Positions 51,497 to 59,917 are shown, counted from the first letter of the stretch. The stretch is DNA of 64,000 nt from Streptomyces sp. Je 1-369 (GCF_026810505.1 NZ_CP101750.1:8544515-8608514); one strand, 5' to 3'. The notes: generated by a model not told the origin, from the sequence alone. Numbers and translations: made by a program.

Positions 51497-53137
51497 ATGC
51501 AGACCGCCGCGGTCACGGAGCCCGACTTCCCGTGGAACGGTGCCCCCTACCCAGTCCTTGTCGCTGACGCGGCGGGCTTCCTGTCGCAGTGCAACGCCGC
51601 CGCGCGGGCACTGCTCCCCGCGGCCCGACCCGGGACGCACCTCGACGACGTGGTCCCGGCCTGGCTGGCCGCCGCCCATCGCGCCACGCGCCTGCCCGGA
51701 CCACGCCCCGTACAGGCATCGGACGCCCCACTGTCCGGTGTGATCGGAGCGCGCCGTTTCGAGGCACACCCCAGCGTGCGCGACGACGGCACGGTCGCCT
51801 GGTGGCTGGTGGACCAGACGGACCATCAGCTCGCCCGCGAAGCCCTGCACATCGAAAGGGAGCGGACCGCGTTCCTGGCGAAGGCGTCCAGCACGCTGCT
51901 CTCCTCCCTCAACCTGGGGCGCTGCATGGACGTCACCGCGCAGCTGGCCGCCGAGAACCTCGCCGACGCGGCGCTGGCCATCGCCCCGGCACGCGGCCAC
52001 CGGCTGCCCGTGGTGACCTGCCTGCGCGGCGGCAGCCCCACCACGTCGGAGCAGGCGGTCGACCCCAACGAGGTCCCCGGCCTCGGTGAGGCCCTCCGGG
52101 GGTTCCCGCCGGTGCCCTCGCGGTGGATCGACCCGTCGGCGGCGCCGGAGTGGATGATTCCCGAGGGCTTCGGCCCCGTCGGCGCCATAGTGATCACCCC
52201 GCTGCCCGGGCACGGCGTCCCCGCCGGTGCGCTGATCCTGCTGCGCAAAGAGGGCGGTGTCGGCTTCACCGAGAAGGAAGAGGTCTTCGCCCGCCTCTTC
52301 GCCGCACGGTCCGGAGCGGCGATGTCGGCCGCCCGTCTCTACGCCGAGCAGACGGCCATCACCGAAGTGCTGATGCGGGAGCTGCTGCCCCCGACCCTGC
52401 AGCACATCTCAGGAGTGGACTTCGCAGGCCGATACCGGCCCTCGGCCGACTACGAACGCATCGGCGGGGACTTCTACGACGTCCACCCCGCCACCGTCGA
52501 GGGCGAGCCGTCGCTGGTGACGCTGGGCGACGTCTGCGGAAAGGGCCTGGAGGCCGCTGTCCTCACCGGCAAGATCCGCAATACCCTCCACGCGCTGCTG
52601 CCGATGGCGGACGACCACCAGCGCATGCTTACCCTGCTCAACACGGCGTTGCTCAACTCCCACCACACCCGCTTCGCGACGCTGGTCCTGGCCTCCGCCA
52701 TCCGCAGGGACGACGAGGTGCACCTGCGGCTGACCAGCGCCGGTCATCCACCCCCGCTGATCATCCGCGCCAACGGCACGGTCGAGGAAGCCGACACCCG
52801 CGGCACCCTCGTCGGCGCCATGCCGAACGTGCCCGCCCGCACCACGGCGGTCACGCTCGCGCCGGGGGAGACCTGCATCCTGTACACCGACGGGATCACC
52901 GAAGCCCAGGGCGGCCCGATGGGCGACGCGCAGTTCGGCGAAGGACGCCTCAAGCGTGCCCTCGCCGGATGTGCCGGCATGCCGTCGGAGGGCATCGTGG
53001 AACATGTCCAGATGCTCGCCTCCCAGTGGCTCGGCAACCGCCGTCACGACGACATGGCCGTCGTCGCCATCTCCGCACCCCGCACGCACCACCTGAGTGC
53101 CGTGAACGGCCGCACTCGGGGCAGGTTCACCGCATGA
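51497..53137 (+). CDS. PP2C (SpoIIE/RsbU-type) phosphatase with PAS and GAF domains
   Basis: 546 residues: PAS-like domain (about 15-105), GAF domain (about 125-285) and PP2C serine phosphatase (about 310-535). Metal-binding motifs GGDFYD, GDVCGKGLEAAVLTGK, YTDGITEA and HDDMAVV are intact. Such phosphatases dephosphorylate a STAS anti-anti-sigma protein, which then binds the anti-sigma kinase and frees a sigma factor. It is coupled by ATGA to a B12-binding protein, which is coupled in the same way to a STAS protein, so substrate and sensor are in the operon. ATG 51497 is chosen; TTG 51482 is possible. Confidence 0.92.
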   Translation: MQTAAVTEPDFPWNGAPYPVLVADAAGFLSQCNAAARALLPAARPGTHLDDVVPAWLAAAHRATRLPGPRPVQASDAPLSGVIGARRFEAHPSVRDDGTVAWWLVDQTDHQLAREALHIERERTAFLAKASSTLLSSLNLGRCMDVTAQLAAENLADAALAIAPARGHRLPVVTCLRGGSPTTSEQAVDPNEVPGLGEALRGFPPVPSRWIDPSAAPEWMIPEGFGPVGAIVITPLPGHGVPAGALILLRKEGGVGFTEKEEVFARLFAARSGAAMSAARLYAEQTAITEVLMRELLPPTLQHISGVDFAGRYRPSADYERIGGDFYDVHPATVEGEPSLVTLGDVCGKGLEAAVLTGKIRNTLHALLPMADDHQRMLTLLNTALLNSHHTRFATLVLASAIRRDDEVHLRLTSAGHPPPLIIRANGTVEEADTRGTLVGAMPNVPARTTAVTLAPGETCILYTDGITEAQGGPMGDAQFGEGRLKRALAGCAGMPSEGIVEHVQMLASQWLGNRRHDDMAVVAISAPRTHHLSAVNGRTRGRFTA

Positions 53138-54234
53138 GCACCAGCACCCCGCCCCGCCTCCGGGCCGCCGTCCCGCCCCCGCCCCCGGAGCTGGCCGACC
53201 GGCTGTGGAAGGCCGTGGCGGTCGGCGACGAGTACACGGCCACCGAAGTCCTCCTGCGCGCCCTCGACGACGGCGCCGATCCGGAAGCCGTCCTCGTGGA
53301 CGTCATCGCCGCGGTGCAGAGCCGAGTCGGCGAGGAGTGGGCCGCGAACCGCCTCAGCATCGCCCAGGAGCACGCGGCCACCTCCATCAACGAACGCGCC
53401 GTCGCCGCCCTGGCCCTGCACCCCGCCGCCCGCAGGACACCCGACCGGGGCCGGGTCACGGTGGCGTGCGTGGACGGCGAATGGCACGCCCTGCCCGCCC
53501 GGCTCCTCGCCGAGGTGCTCAAGCTGCGCGGCTGGCAGGTCGACTACCTGGGAGCGCAGGTCCCCGTACCGCATCTGATCACCCACCTGCACACCACGCA
53601 GGCCGACGCGGTCGCGCTGTCCAGCTCGATCGCCACCAGACTCCCCACCGCGCACGCGGCGATCACCGCGTGCCAGGCCGTCGGCGTGCCCGTCCTGGTC
53701 GGCGGCGCCGCGTTCGGACCGAGCGGCCGCTACGCGCGGCTGCTGGGCGCCGACGCGTGGGCGCCCGATGCCCCGACCGCCGCCGACCACCTCGCCGAAG
53801 GACGCCTGCCGCGCCCGCAGGCCGACCACCAGCAGCTGGACGACCTCCCGCACCTGGCCGACCAGGAATACACGATGGTCACCCGGAGCGGCGACTCCCT
53901 GGTGCGGACCGTCTTCCGCGCTCTGGAGGACGCGTTCCCCGCCATGCGCGGCTACGACGAAACGCAGCGCGAGCGCACCGCGGAGGACCTCGCGCACATC
54001 GTGGAGTTCCTCGCCACGGCCCTCTACCTCGGCGACGAAGAACTCTTCCGCTGGTTCATCACCTGGACCGCCCGGATCCTGGAGGCCCGAGGGGTGCCCG
54101 CACGGTCACTCCCCCCGGCCCTCGACCTCTTCCTCCGCGAACTCAAGGACTTCCCCCGGGCATCCCGCATCCTCCGCAGCGGACTCGAAGCCCTCACCAC
54201 CGATCACGCCACCGCGCCTGGAACACCTGTATGA
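53134..54234 (+). CDS. Cobalamin-binding sensor protein with CarH-like cap
   Basis: 366 residues. After a Pro-rich start, a helical cap domain (about 19-95) carries W69-x9-E79-H80, the exact W-x9-EH signature that in CarH/LitR photoreceptors contacts the adenosyl group of AdoCbl. A Rossmann-type B12 domain follows (about 106-240) with E116-x-H118 of the E-x-H-x-x-G lower-ligand motif, though Gly is Pro121. The residue after Trp, His in CarH, is Ala here. The C-terminal helical domain (about 255-360) is unknown. No MerR HTH is present, so output must be through protein contacts with the PP2C phosphatase and STAS partners. Confidence 0.85.
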   Translation: MSTSTPPRLRAAVPPPPPELADRLWKAVAVGDEYTATEVLLRALDDGADPEAVLVDVIAAVQSRVGEEWAANRLSIAQEHAATSINERAVAALALHPAARRTPDRGRVTVACVDGEWHALPARLLAEVLKLRGWQVDYLGAQVPVPHLITHLHTTQADAVALSSSIATRLPTAHAAITACQAVGVPVLVGGAAFGPSGRYARLLGADAWAPDAPTAADHLAEGRLPRPQADHQQLDDLPHLADQEYTMVTRSGDSLVRTVFRALEDAFPAMRGYDETQRERTAEDLAHIVEFLATALYLGDEELFRWFITWTARILEARGVPARSLPPALDLFLRELKDFPRASRILRSGLEALTTDHATAPGTPV

Positions 54235-54581
54235 CCACATCGCACGCCGCGCTGCGCCTGGCCACCGCCGGCACCGCGGACACCGTCCACATAGAGATCA
54301 CCGGCGATCTCGACTACGACAACGCCGAGTTCCTCCTCGCCGAGGTCACCGACCAGCTCGGCGCCCGGCCGCAGCTCCGGGACCTGCACCTGCACTGCGC
54401 GGGCATCGCCAACGTCGACTCCATGGGCCTGTCCATCCTGCTGATGATCGGCCGCCGTACCGCCGACACCGGGACACGGCTGCACCTGGACGACCGGCCC
54501 CCGAACCTGGAGCGGCTCCTCGACCTCACCGGCACGCTCGAATACTTCACGCGAGCAGCAGCCCCCGACGGCGCCTTCTAG
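54231..54581 (+). CDS. STAS-domain anti-anti-sigma factor
   Basis: 116-residue single-domain SpoIIAA/RsbV-like protein. The phosphorylation loop is VDSMGLSIL with Ser64 as the conserved acceptor; the fold start ITGDLDYDNAEFLLAEV is typical. In partner switching the unphosphorylated form sequesters an anti-sigma kinase. The ATG overlaps the stop of the B12-binding gene (ATGA), tying it to phosphatase and sensor. The cognate kinase and sigma factor are not in the operon; the SigB-type factor at 23822 is a candidate but distant. Confidence 0.92.
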   Translation: MTTSHAALRLATAGTADTVHIEITGDLDYDNAEFLLAEVTDQLGARPQLRDLHLHCAGIANVDSMGLSILLMIGRRTADTGTRLHLDDRPPNLERLLDLTGTLEYFTRAAAPDGAF

Positions 54582-54590
54582 GACACCGGT

Positions 54591-55355
54591 TCAGACGCTT
54601 CCCCCGCCGTCGACCGACAGCACGCTGCCCGTGACGAAGTCCGCGTCGGGGCCGGCGAGGAAGGCGACCGCGGCGGCGATGTCCTCGGGCGTACCGATCC
54701 TGCCCAGTGGCCGGTCGGCGGCCTCGGCGAGGAAGTCCGCGTCGGACTGGCCCAGTTGGCGCGCCTCGCGGGCGAGCATCGGCGTGCGCGTGTCGCCCGG
54801 GGCGACGCAGTTGACGCGGATGCCCGCCGGACTGTGGTCCAGCGCCATCGCCTGCGTCAGCATGACCACACCGGCCTTCGCCGTGCAGTACGCGGCCGCC
54901 TTCTCCCCGGCGCGCAGCCCCCACCCGGAGGCGACGGTGACGATGCTGCCGCGGCCCGCCCGCTCCATCAGCGGCAGCACCGCCCGGCACACGAGGAAGA
55001 CCGAGTCCACGTTGTCCGCGAACGACTTGTGCCAGTCCTCCAGGGACAGGTCCTGCACCGTCCCGCGCCGGATGCTCCCCGCCACGCAGCACACGTCGGT
55101 GATGGCACCGAGGCGACCGCCGACCTCCTTCACGAGGGTCAGCACCTCCTCCTCGTCGGAGACGTCGCACAGGAACGATTCGGCGTGCCCGCCGTCGGCG
55201 CGAATGCTCCGGGCCACGGTCTCCGCCTCGGCGTCCCGGTCGACGACCGCTACGGCCGCGCCCTCGTCCGCGAGCCGACGAGCGACGGCGCCGCCGATGC
55301 CTCCGCCGCCCCCGGTGACCAGCGCCACCCGTGTGCCCGAGCGGGCGACCCTCAT
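54591..55355 (-). CDS. SDR family oxidoreductase (operon with dioxygenase and carbamoyltransferase)
   Basis: 254-residue classical SDR: cofactor loop TGGGGGIGGAVARRL (about 15-29) with Asp in VVDRDAE favouring NAD(H), NNAG replaced by VAGS, catalytic Ser in TVASGWG and Y-x3-K in AYCTAKAGV (about 158), and C-terminal VTGSVLSVDGGG. It would oxidise a secondary alcohol or reduce a ketone. The ATG overlaps the carbamoyltransferase stop (ATGA), placing it last in the four-gene operon; the hydroxyl made by the dioxygenase is the obvious candidate substrate. Confidence 0.88.
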   Translation of the reverse strand: MRVARSGTRVALVTGGGGGIGGAVARRLADEGAAVAVVDRDAEAETVARSIRADGGHAESFLCDVSDEEEVLTLVKEVGGRLGAITDVCCVAGSIRRGTVQDLSLEDWHKSFADNVDSVFLVCRAVLPLMERAGRGSIVTVASGWGLRAGEKAAAYCTAKAGVVMLTQAMALDHSPAGIRVNCVAPGDTRTPMLAREARQLGQSDADFLAEAADRPLGRIGTPEDIAAAVAFLAGPDADFVTGSVLSVDGGGSV

Positions 55356-56338
55356 CGTCCGCCGCCCGTCAGTGTTCCGTCGAACAGTTGGGTGAGCAGG
55401 GCCTTCTGGGTGTGCAGACGGTTCTCCGCCTGCTGGAAGATCCGCGACCGCGGTCCGTCCTTGACCTCGGCGTCGACCTCCTCGCCCCGGTTGGTGGGCA
55501 TGCAGTCGAGGAACACCGCATCGTCGCCCGCCAGCCGCATCAGCGGCTCGGTGATCCGCCACCGGTCCGCGAGCCGCGTCCGCGCCTGGATCTCCTCCTG
55601 GCCGACGAGGGTCGGGGACTTCCAGCTGAGGGTGTACACGGCCGCGCAGCCGCGGACGGCGCCCTCCAGGTCGTGGGTCAGGTCGACGCTCGCGCCGGTG
55701 CGGGCGGCGATGTCACGGGCGGCGCGGGTCACACGTTCCTCGGGGGCGAAGCCCGGCGGGTGGGCCACGGTGACGCGGTGTCCGAGGAGGGCCGCGGCCA
55801 TCATGGAGGAGTGCAGGACGCCGGGGGTCTTCTGCCGCGGGGAGTAGGACCAGGCGTACACGATCCGTCGGGCCGGAACGTCGGCGCCGTACAGCTCGCG
55901 CAGCGTCATGAGGTCGGCGAGGACCTGACAGGGATGCTCCTCGTCGTCCAGCGCGTTGATGACGGGGATCGTGGCGTGCTCGGCCATCGCGCGCAGCCGT
56001 CGGTGCCCGGCGCCGTAGTCGTTCATGTCGTACCAGCGCACCACGAGGGCGTCGAGGTAGCGGTTGAGTACGCCGATGGTGTCCTCGATCGACTCGCGGT
56101 TGGCGAGCCGCAGCTCCTCCACCCCGTACGGATAGCAGTCGGCGCCGAGTTGCGAGGCGGCGACCTGGAACGAGACGCGGGTCCTGGTGGACGGCACGTT
56201 GAAGAGCAGGCCTATGCAGCGGCCCGCCAGGGGAGCGCGCGAGTCGTCGCCGCGTTTCATCGCCTCGGCGAGGTCGAGCAGGGAGCACATTTCCTTGGCT
56301 GAGAGGTCCTGTATCCGCAGGATGTGTCGCGCGGTCAC
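55352..56338 (-). CDS. Ornithine carbamoyltransferase homologue with altered substrate motifs
   Basis: 328 residues, normal transcarbamylase length. Carbamoyl-phosphate binding is complete: STRTR at residues 50-54 and HPCQ at 135-138. The second-substrate motifs differ from OTC: the D-x-x-x-SMG loop is replaced by YTLSWKSPTLVG, and HCLP by DCMPTNRGEEV. It therefore probably carbamoylates an amine other than ornithine. GTG 56338 overlaps the permease stop (GTGA) and its own stop overlaps the SDR start. No other arginine-biosynthesis gene is near, arguing against housekeeping argF. Confidence 0.86.
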   Translation of the reverse strand: MTARHILRIQDLSAKEMCSLLDLAEAMKRGDDSRAPLAGRCIGLLFNVPSTRTRVSFQVAASQLGADCYPYGVEELRLANRESIEDTIGVLNRYLDALVVRWYDMNDYGAGHRRLRAMAEHATIPVINALDDEEHPCQVLADLMTLRELYGADVPARRIVYAWSYSPRQKTPGVLHSSMMAAALLGHRVTVAHPPGFAPEERVTRAARDIAARTGASVDLTHDLEGAVRGCAAVYTLSWKSPTLVGQEEIQARTRLADRWRITEPLMRLAGDDAVFLDCMPTNRGEEVDAEVKDGPRSRIFQQAENRLHTQKALLTQLFDGTLTGGGR

Positions 56339-57663
56339 GTGAGTACTCCTGTGTCGGTGGACGGGGGGACGCGCTTGCGCAGCCGGCGCTCGGCGATGAC
56401 GGAGAGGAGCAGCATCGCCAGCGCGATGACGACGCTGACGCCGAAGAACGGCAGTATCGCGACGGTCGTCGCGATGAGCAGCAGGTTCAGGCGGGCGGTC
56501 CCGCCCCGGGGGAGCAGGCGGGCGGCGGCGAGGAAGGCCATGAGGAAGATGAGCAGGTAGGTGGCCGACGACGCTTTGATCAGCGCCGTCTCGCTGGAGT
56601 CGGTGGCGAGGAGCAGCAGCACCGACACGGCGTAGCCGGGCAGGAGCGCGAGCACCGCGCGGGCCGGGACCTTGCCCTGCCGGGAGAGCCTGCTGAGCCG
56701 GGTCGGCAGGATGCCGTCCCGGGCGAGTGCGAAGACGACGCGCGAGGTGCCCAGGCACCAGGCGTTGGTGGTGAGCAGCAGCAGAGCGCCCGCGACGAGG
56801 TACCCGGTGCTCTCCAGGCCCGACCCCGTGGCCACCTGGAGGAGCCGTACGAACGCCGTCAGATCGGACTGGCCCGCGGACGCGTCGGGCAGGGCCACGG
56901 AGACGGTGAACGCCATGGCGAAATAGAGAAGTCCCACGCAACTGACGGCGTAGAGAATGCCTTTGGGAAAGGTGCGTTCGGGGTCCCGGACCTCCTCGGC
57001 GACCGGGGCCGCGTTCTCCCAGCCGATGAATCCGAAGAAGCAGATGAGCACCGTACTGCCGAGGGAGCCCCAGCCGTGCGGGGCGAACGGGGTGAGGCGT
57101 CCGTAGTCCCCTTGGGGAAGTGCCAGACAGATGACGACGGCCAGCAGCAGCACCACGGAACCGAGCACCGCCATCTGGGCGCGCGTACTCACCCTGATTC
57201 CCCAGAGGTTGAGCGCGACGCAGAACACGATGACGGCGGCGCCCGCGAGGAGGGACGCCCGGTTCGAGGCCGCGGGATCGACCGCCGCGAGCAGATAGCG
57301 GCCGGCCGCGAGCCCAAGGACCGGATTGCCCGCCAGCAGCGTGAGGAGCAGGAAGACGGCGGCGATCCGGCCCGCGCGGACGCCGAACGCCGCTTCCACG
57401 AACTGCGCGACGCCCTTGCTCGTGGGATGCCGCACGGACATCTTCGCGAAGACGAGCGCGAAGGGATAGCTGTAGAGGATCAGCACCCCCCATGCGACGA
57501 GGGACAACGGCCCTGCCTCCGCCCAGGCGAGAGCGGGGATCAGCAGCACGCCCGCGCCCATCACGGAGGTGACGTAGTGCGCGACGAGCCCCGAGGTGCC
57601 CAACTGACGGACCAGTCGAGGGGGCCCGGGCGCCGGCGCCGTGGCCCCCTCCACTGGGGTCAT
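56335..57663 (-). CDS. APC-family amino acid permease
   Basis: 442-residue membrane transporter with about 12 helices, starting after VRQLGTSGLVAHYVTSVMGAGVLLIPALAW (region about 18-47), whose GAGVLLIP corresponds to the APC unwound helix 1 that grips the amino-acid carboxylate and amine. FFGFIGWENAAPVAEEV (about 200) is the helix 6 counterpart. It may import the precursor or export the product of the operon. Both ends overlap neighbours by four bases. Confidence 0.88.
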   Translation of the reverse strand: MTPVEGATAPAPGPPRLVRQLGTSGLVAHYVTSVMGAGVLLIPALAWAEAGPLSLVAWGVLILYSYPFALVFAKMSVRHPTSKGVAQFVEAAFGVRAGRIAAVFLLLTLLAGNPVLGLAAGRYLLAAVDPAASNRASLLAGAAVIVFCVALNLWGIRVSTRAQMAVLGSVVLLLAVVICLALPQGDYGRLTPFAPHGWGSLGSTVLICFFGFIGWENAAPVAEEVRDPERTFPKGILYAVSCVGLLYFAMAFTVSVALPDASAGQSDLTAFVRLLQVATGSGLESTGYLVAGALLLLTTNAWCLGTSRVVFALARDGILPTRLSRLSRQGKVPARAVLALLPGYAVSVLLLLATDSSETALIKASSATYLLIFLMAFLAAARLLPRGGTARLNLLLIATTVAILPFFGVSVVIALAMLLLSVIAERRLRKRVPPSTDTGVLT

Positions 57664-58481
57664 ACGGTCTGCTCCGCCTGATCTGTGTGGTCCATCCGCT
57701 CAGTCTGATCCTCGCGGGAGCCGTTCCAGAGCCCGTCCATGGTCTCGTGGCTGATCGGTTTGTGCAGGTCGGCGCGGGACGCGTAGCCCATGTTGATGAT
57801 GAGGCGCCGGCCGCTGCTGAGCGGGTAGACGCGGTGCAGGGTGGTGTCGGTGCGCATCAAGTAGAGGTCGCCCGGCCGCAGTTCGAAGGAGTGGATGGGC
57901 TGTCCGATGAACTGCCGGTGCAGCTGCGGGTCCTGCTTGTTCCAGTACGTGCGGGGCACGCACTGCACGAATCCGCCGTGCTCGGCGGGCGGGCACGCGA
58001 CCACCCATACGAGCGCGAAGCTGTAGTCGTCCCAGTGCCACCCGTGCGTGTCACCGGACTGCTCCAGCTCGGTGATCACGTACCGCTCCGGCTCGTAGGG
58101 ACACGGGAGCACCGGCTCTCCGGCGACCCTCCCCAGGGCTTCGAGCAGTTCGGTGGACCCGTACACCTGCGGGATCACGGTCCCGTGTTCGCTGATCTCG
58201 TGATGCCGGACATTGCGCATCAGCCGGGGTGTGCCGCCGGTTTCCTCGAAGCTCATTCCGCGCCGCACACCGTGTTCGGCGACGAGACCTTCTATTTCGT
58301 CCGCGACCGAGGACTTGACCCGGTCGGGCACCAAGAAGGGTAATTTCGTGAATCCGTTCTGGAGAAAAGCGCGACGCGCCCCCTCCCATGCGTGTTCCTC
58401 GACATTGTTGACGAGATGTTCCGAGAGGGACTGAACGAGGCCCCCGATCCGCTCGCCCGGTCGCATGACCCAGCTCCCCAC
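57660..58481 (-). CDS. BesD/HalD-like Fe(II)/2-oxoglutarate oxygenase (probable amino-acid hydroxylase)
   Basis: 273-residue non-heme iron oxygenase. The facial triad is H149-W-D151 (GWHWDDYSFALVWV) and H216 (TTLHRVYP); R226 in SGRRLIIN would bind 2-oxoglutarate. The 67-residue spacing between the histidines equals that of BesD, the free-lysine halogenase, but Asp151 replaces the halide-binding Gly, predicting hydroxylation instead of chlorination. This family acts on free, mostly basic amino acids. It is first in an operon with an amino-acid permease, carbamoyltransferase homologue and SDR. ATG 58481 is used; ATG 58466 (M6) is possible. Its leader 58482-58664 is A/T-rich. Confidence 0.8.
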   Translation of the reverse strand: MGSWVMRPGERIGGLVQSLSEHLVNNVEEHAWEGARRAFLQNGFTKLPFLVPDRVKSSVADEIEGLVAEHGVRRGMSFEETGGTPRLMRNVRHHEISEHGTVIPQVYGSTELLEALGRVAGEPVLPCPYEPERYVITELEQSGDTHGWHWDDYSFALVWVVACPPAEHGGFVQCVPRTYWNKQDPQLHRQFIGQPIHSFELRPGDLYLMRTDTTLHRVYPLSSGRRLIINMGYASRADLHKPISHETMDGLWNGSREDQTERMDHTDQAEQTV

Positions 58482-58604
58482 GTGGTCGGCAGGAGGATTA
58501 CTTCTGGCCGGTCTTTTTGCAGGTCTTTTGGTGACCGAATCCTACCCGTTCAACCTGTGAGTCCCAAGGAAAGCGATACGTTCAAGCCAGCGTAAATGAT
58601 TTAT

Positions 58605-58653
58605 GTTGCGGGTTTCCGCATAAGTAGTTGTGCGGCGGAAATCTTGACGCAAC
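58605..58653 (-). terminator. Nested inverted repeat between small gene and oxygenase operon
   Basis: GTTGCG (58605) pairs with CGCAAC (58648) and inside it TTTCCGC (58613-58619) pairs with GCGGAAA (58635-58641). On the minus strand this stem lies 12 bases after the stop of the small gene at 58665 and before the oxygenase operon, so it probably ends the former; it could also be a leader structure of the latter. Confidence 0.5.
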
Positions 58654-58664
58654 GATTCTTTTTG

Positions 58665-58946
58665 TCACCTTGCCGTCCCCGGCCCCGCGGGCGCGATCCG
58701 TACCGAAAGGCCGTAGTCCAGTTCGGCCCCGTCGATCAGGACCGCTTCGACGGACCTCGTCTCCGGGTCGATGTCGGCCTCCATGCCGTCGCCCACGTAC
58801 CGCGGATAGCCGGAGGCGCCGGTCTCCCCGGTGGCCACCACGAGCGCCGAACGCAGCGCCCCGGCGGAGCCGCCCTCCGCCGTTCCGTCGCCCTCGGTGA
58901 ACTCGGGCACCAGCAGGAGCTCGTAACTCTGCGGATCAGTGTTCAT
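58665..58946 (-). CDS. Small hypothetical protein (conserved type)
   Basis: 93-residue acidic protein, MNTDPQSYELLLVPEF to PAGPGTAR, without recognised domain, signal peptide or membrane helix. The sequence mixes beta-like stretches (ALVVATGET, AVLIDGAELDYGLSV), suggesting a small single-domain fold. ATG 58946 is preferred, ATG 58964 is the alternative, neither with a clear ribosome site. It lies between the oxygenase operon and the ArgP-type regulator on the same strand. Confidence 0.6.
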   Translation of the reverse strand: MNTDPQSYELLLVPEFTEGDGTAEGGSAGALRSALVVATGETGASGYPRYVGDGMEADIDPETRSVEAVLIDGAELDYGLSVRIAPAGPGTAR

Positions 58947-58999
58947 GCCAGTGACGCTAGACATGACTCGCGCGCGCCGCACGTTCTGTTCGCGCCGTG

Positions 59000-59917
59000 T
59001 CACTGATCGAGAGCCGTCGCAGCCGCGGCGACCACCGCCTTCGCCAGCGCGGCCAGCGCGGGGGAGTCCAGCTTCCACTGCTGCCAGAACAGCGGTACGT
59101 CCATGACCCGCTCGGCATCGAGGAGGACCAGCGTCCCGGCGCGCAGCAGCGGCTCGGCCTGCGCCCGCGGCACCACACCCCAGCCGAGGCCCGCCTCGAT
59201 CGCCTCGACGAAGCCGCGCGAGGAGGGGACGTAATGGCGCAGGGGGCTCGCTCCGCGCCCGCCCGTCACCTTGCGCGCGAAGTCGTCCTGCAAACAGTCG
59301 CGGCGGTCGAAGAAGACCACCGGAGCGTCCGCGAGGACATCCCCGAGCGGTACGCGCGGCCAGTCGCCGAGCCGCCGCGCCACGAACTCGGGCGAGGCGA
59401 CCGGCAGATACCGCATCCGGCCGAGCCGCCGCACCGTACAGCCCGACACCGCGTCCGGCGACGACGTGACCGCCGCCATCACCGACCCCTCGCGAAGGAG
59501 CGACGTCGTGTGGTCCTCGTCCTCGCGGCGCAGCTCGAAACAGATCCGCGGCTCGTCCGCGATCCGGGCCAGCGCGGACAGGAACCACGTGGCGAGCGAA
59601 TCGGCGTTCACCGCGACCGGCAGCACGGCGGGCTCGCCCGTGTCGCTGATGCCGAGCTCGGCGCGCGCGTCGCGCTCCAGACGGGCCAGCTGCCGCGCGA
59701 ACCGCACCACGACCTGCCCCGACTCGGTGGGCCGGACCGGCTTCGTCCGCATCAGCAGGACACGCCCGGTCCGGCGCTCAAGCGCCTTCACGCGTTGACT
59801 GACCGCCGGGGGCGTGACGTGCAGGGCGGCAGCCGCGGCGTCGAAGGTGCCTTCGTCGACGACGGCGAGCAGCGTCCGCACGTGTTCCAGCGGCAGCTCG
59901 GACAGTGTTGACTTCAC
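59000..59917 (-). CDS. LysR-family regulator, ArgP/LysG type
   Basis: 305-residue transcriptional activator: N-terminal HTH (HVRTLLAVVDEGTFDAAAAALHVTPPAVSQRVKAL as region 11-46) and effector domain with LPVAVNADSLATWF, diagnostic of the ArgP/IciA/LysG group that senses lysine or arginine. GTG 59917 starts the frame. Divergent from the LysE exporter, its classical target. It may also read out basic amino acids for the adjacent oxygenase operon; this is inference. Confidence 0.92.
   Translation of the reverse strand: MKSTLSELPLEHVRTLLAVVDEGTFDAAAAALHVTPPAVSQRVKALERRTGRVLLMRTKPVRPTESGQVVVRFARQLARLERDARAELGISDTGEPAVLPVAVNADSLATWFLSALARIADEPRICFELRREDEDHTTSLLREGSVMAAVTSSPDAVSGCTVRRLGRMRYLPVASPEFVARRLGDWPRVPLGDVLADAPVVFFDRRDCLQDDFARKVTGGRGASPLRHYVPSSRGFVEAIEAGLGWGVVPRAQAEPLLRAGTLVLLDAERVMDVPLFWQQWKLDSPALAALAKAVVAAAATALDQ

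Noticed and set aside
55352..56338. Housekeeping argF
   Set aside because: No arginine-biosynthesis neighbours, and both ornithine-binding motifs are altered.
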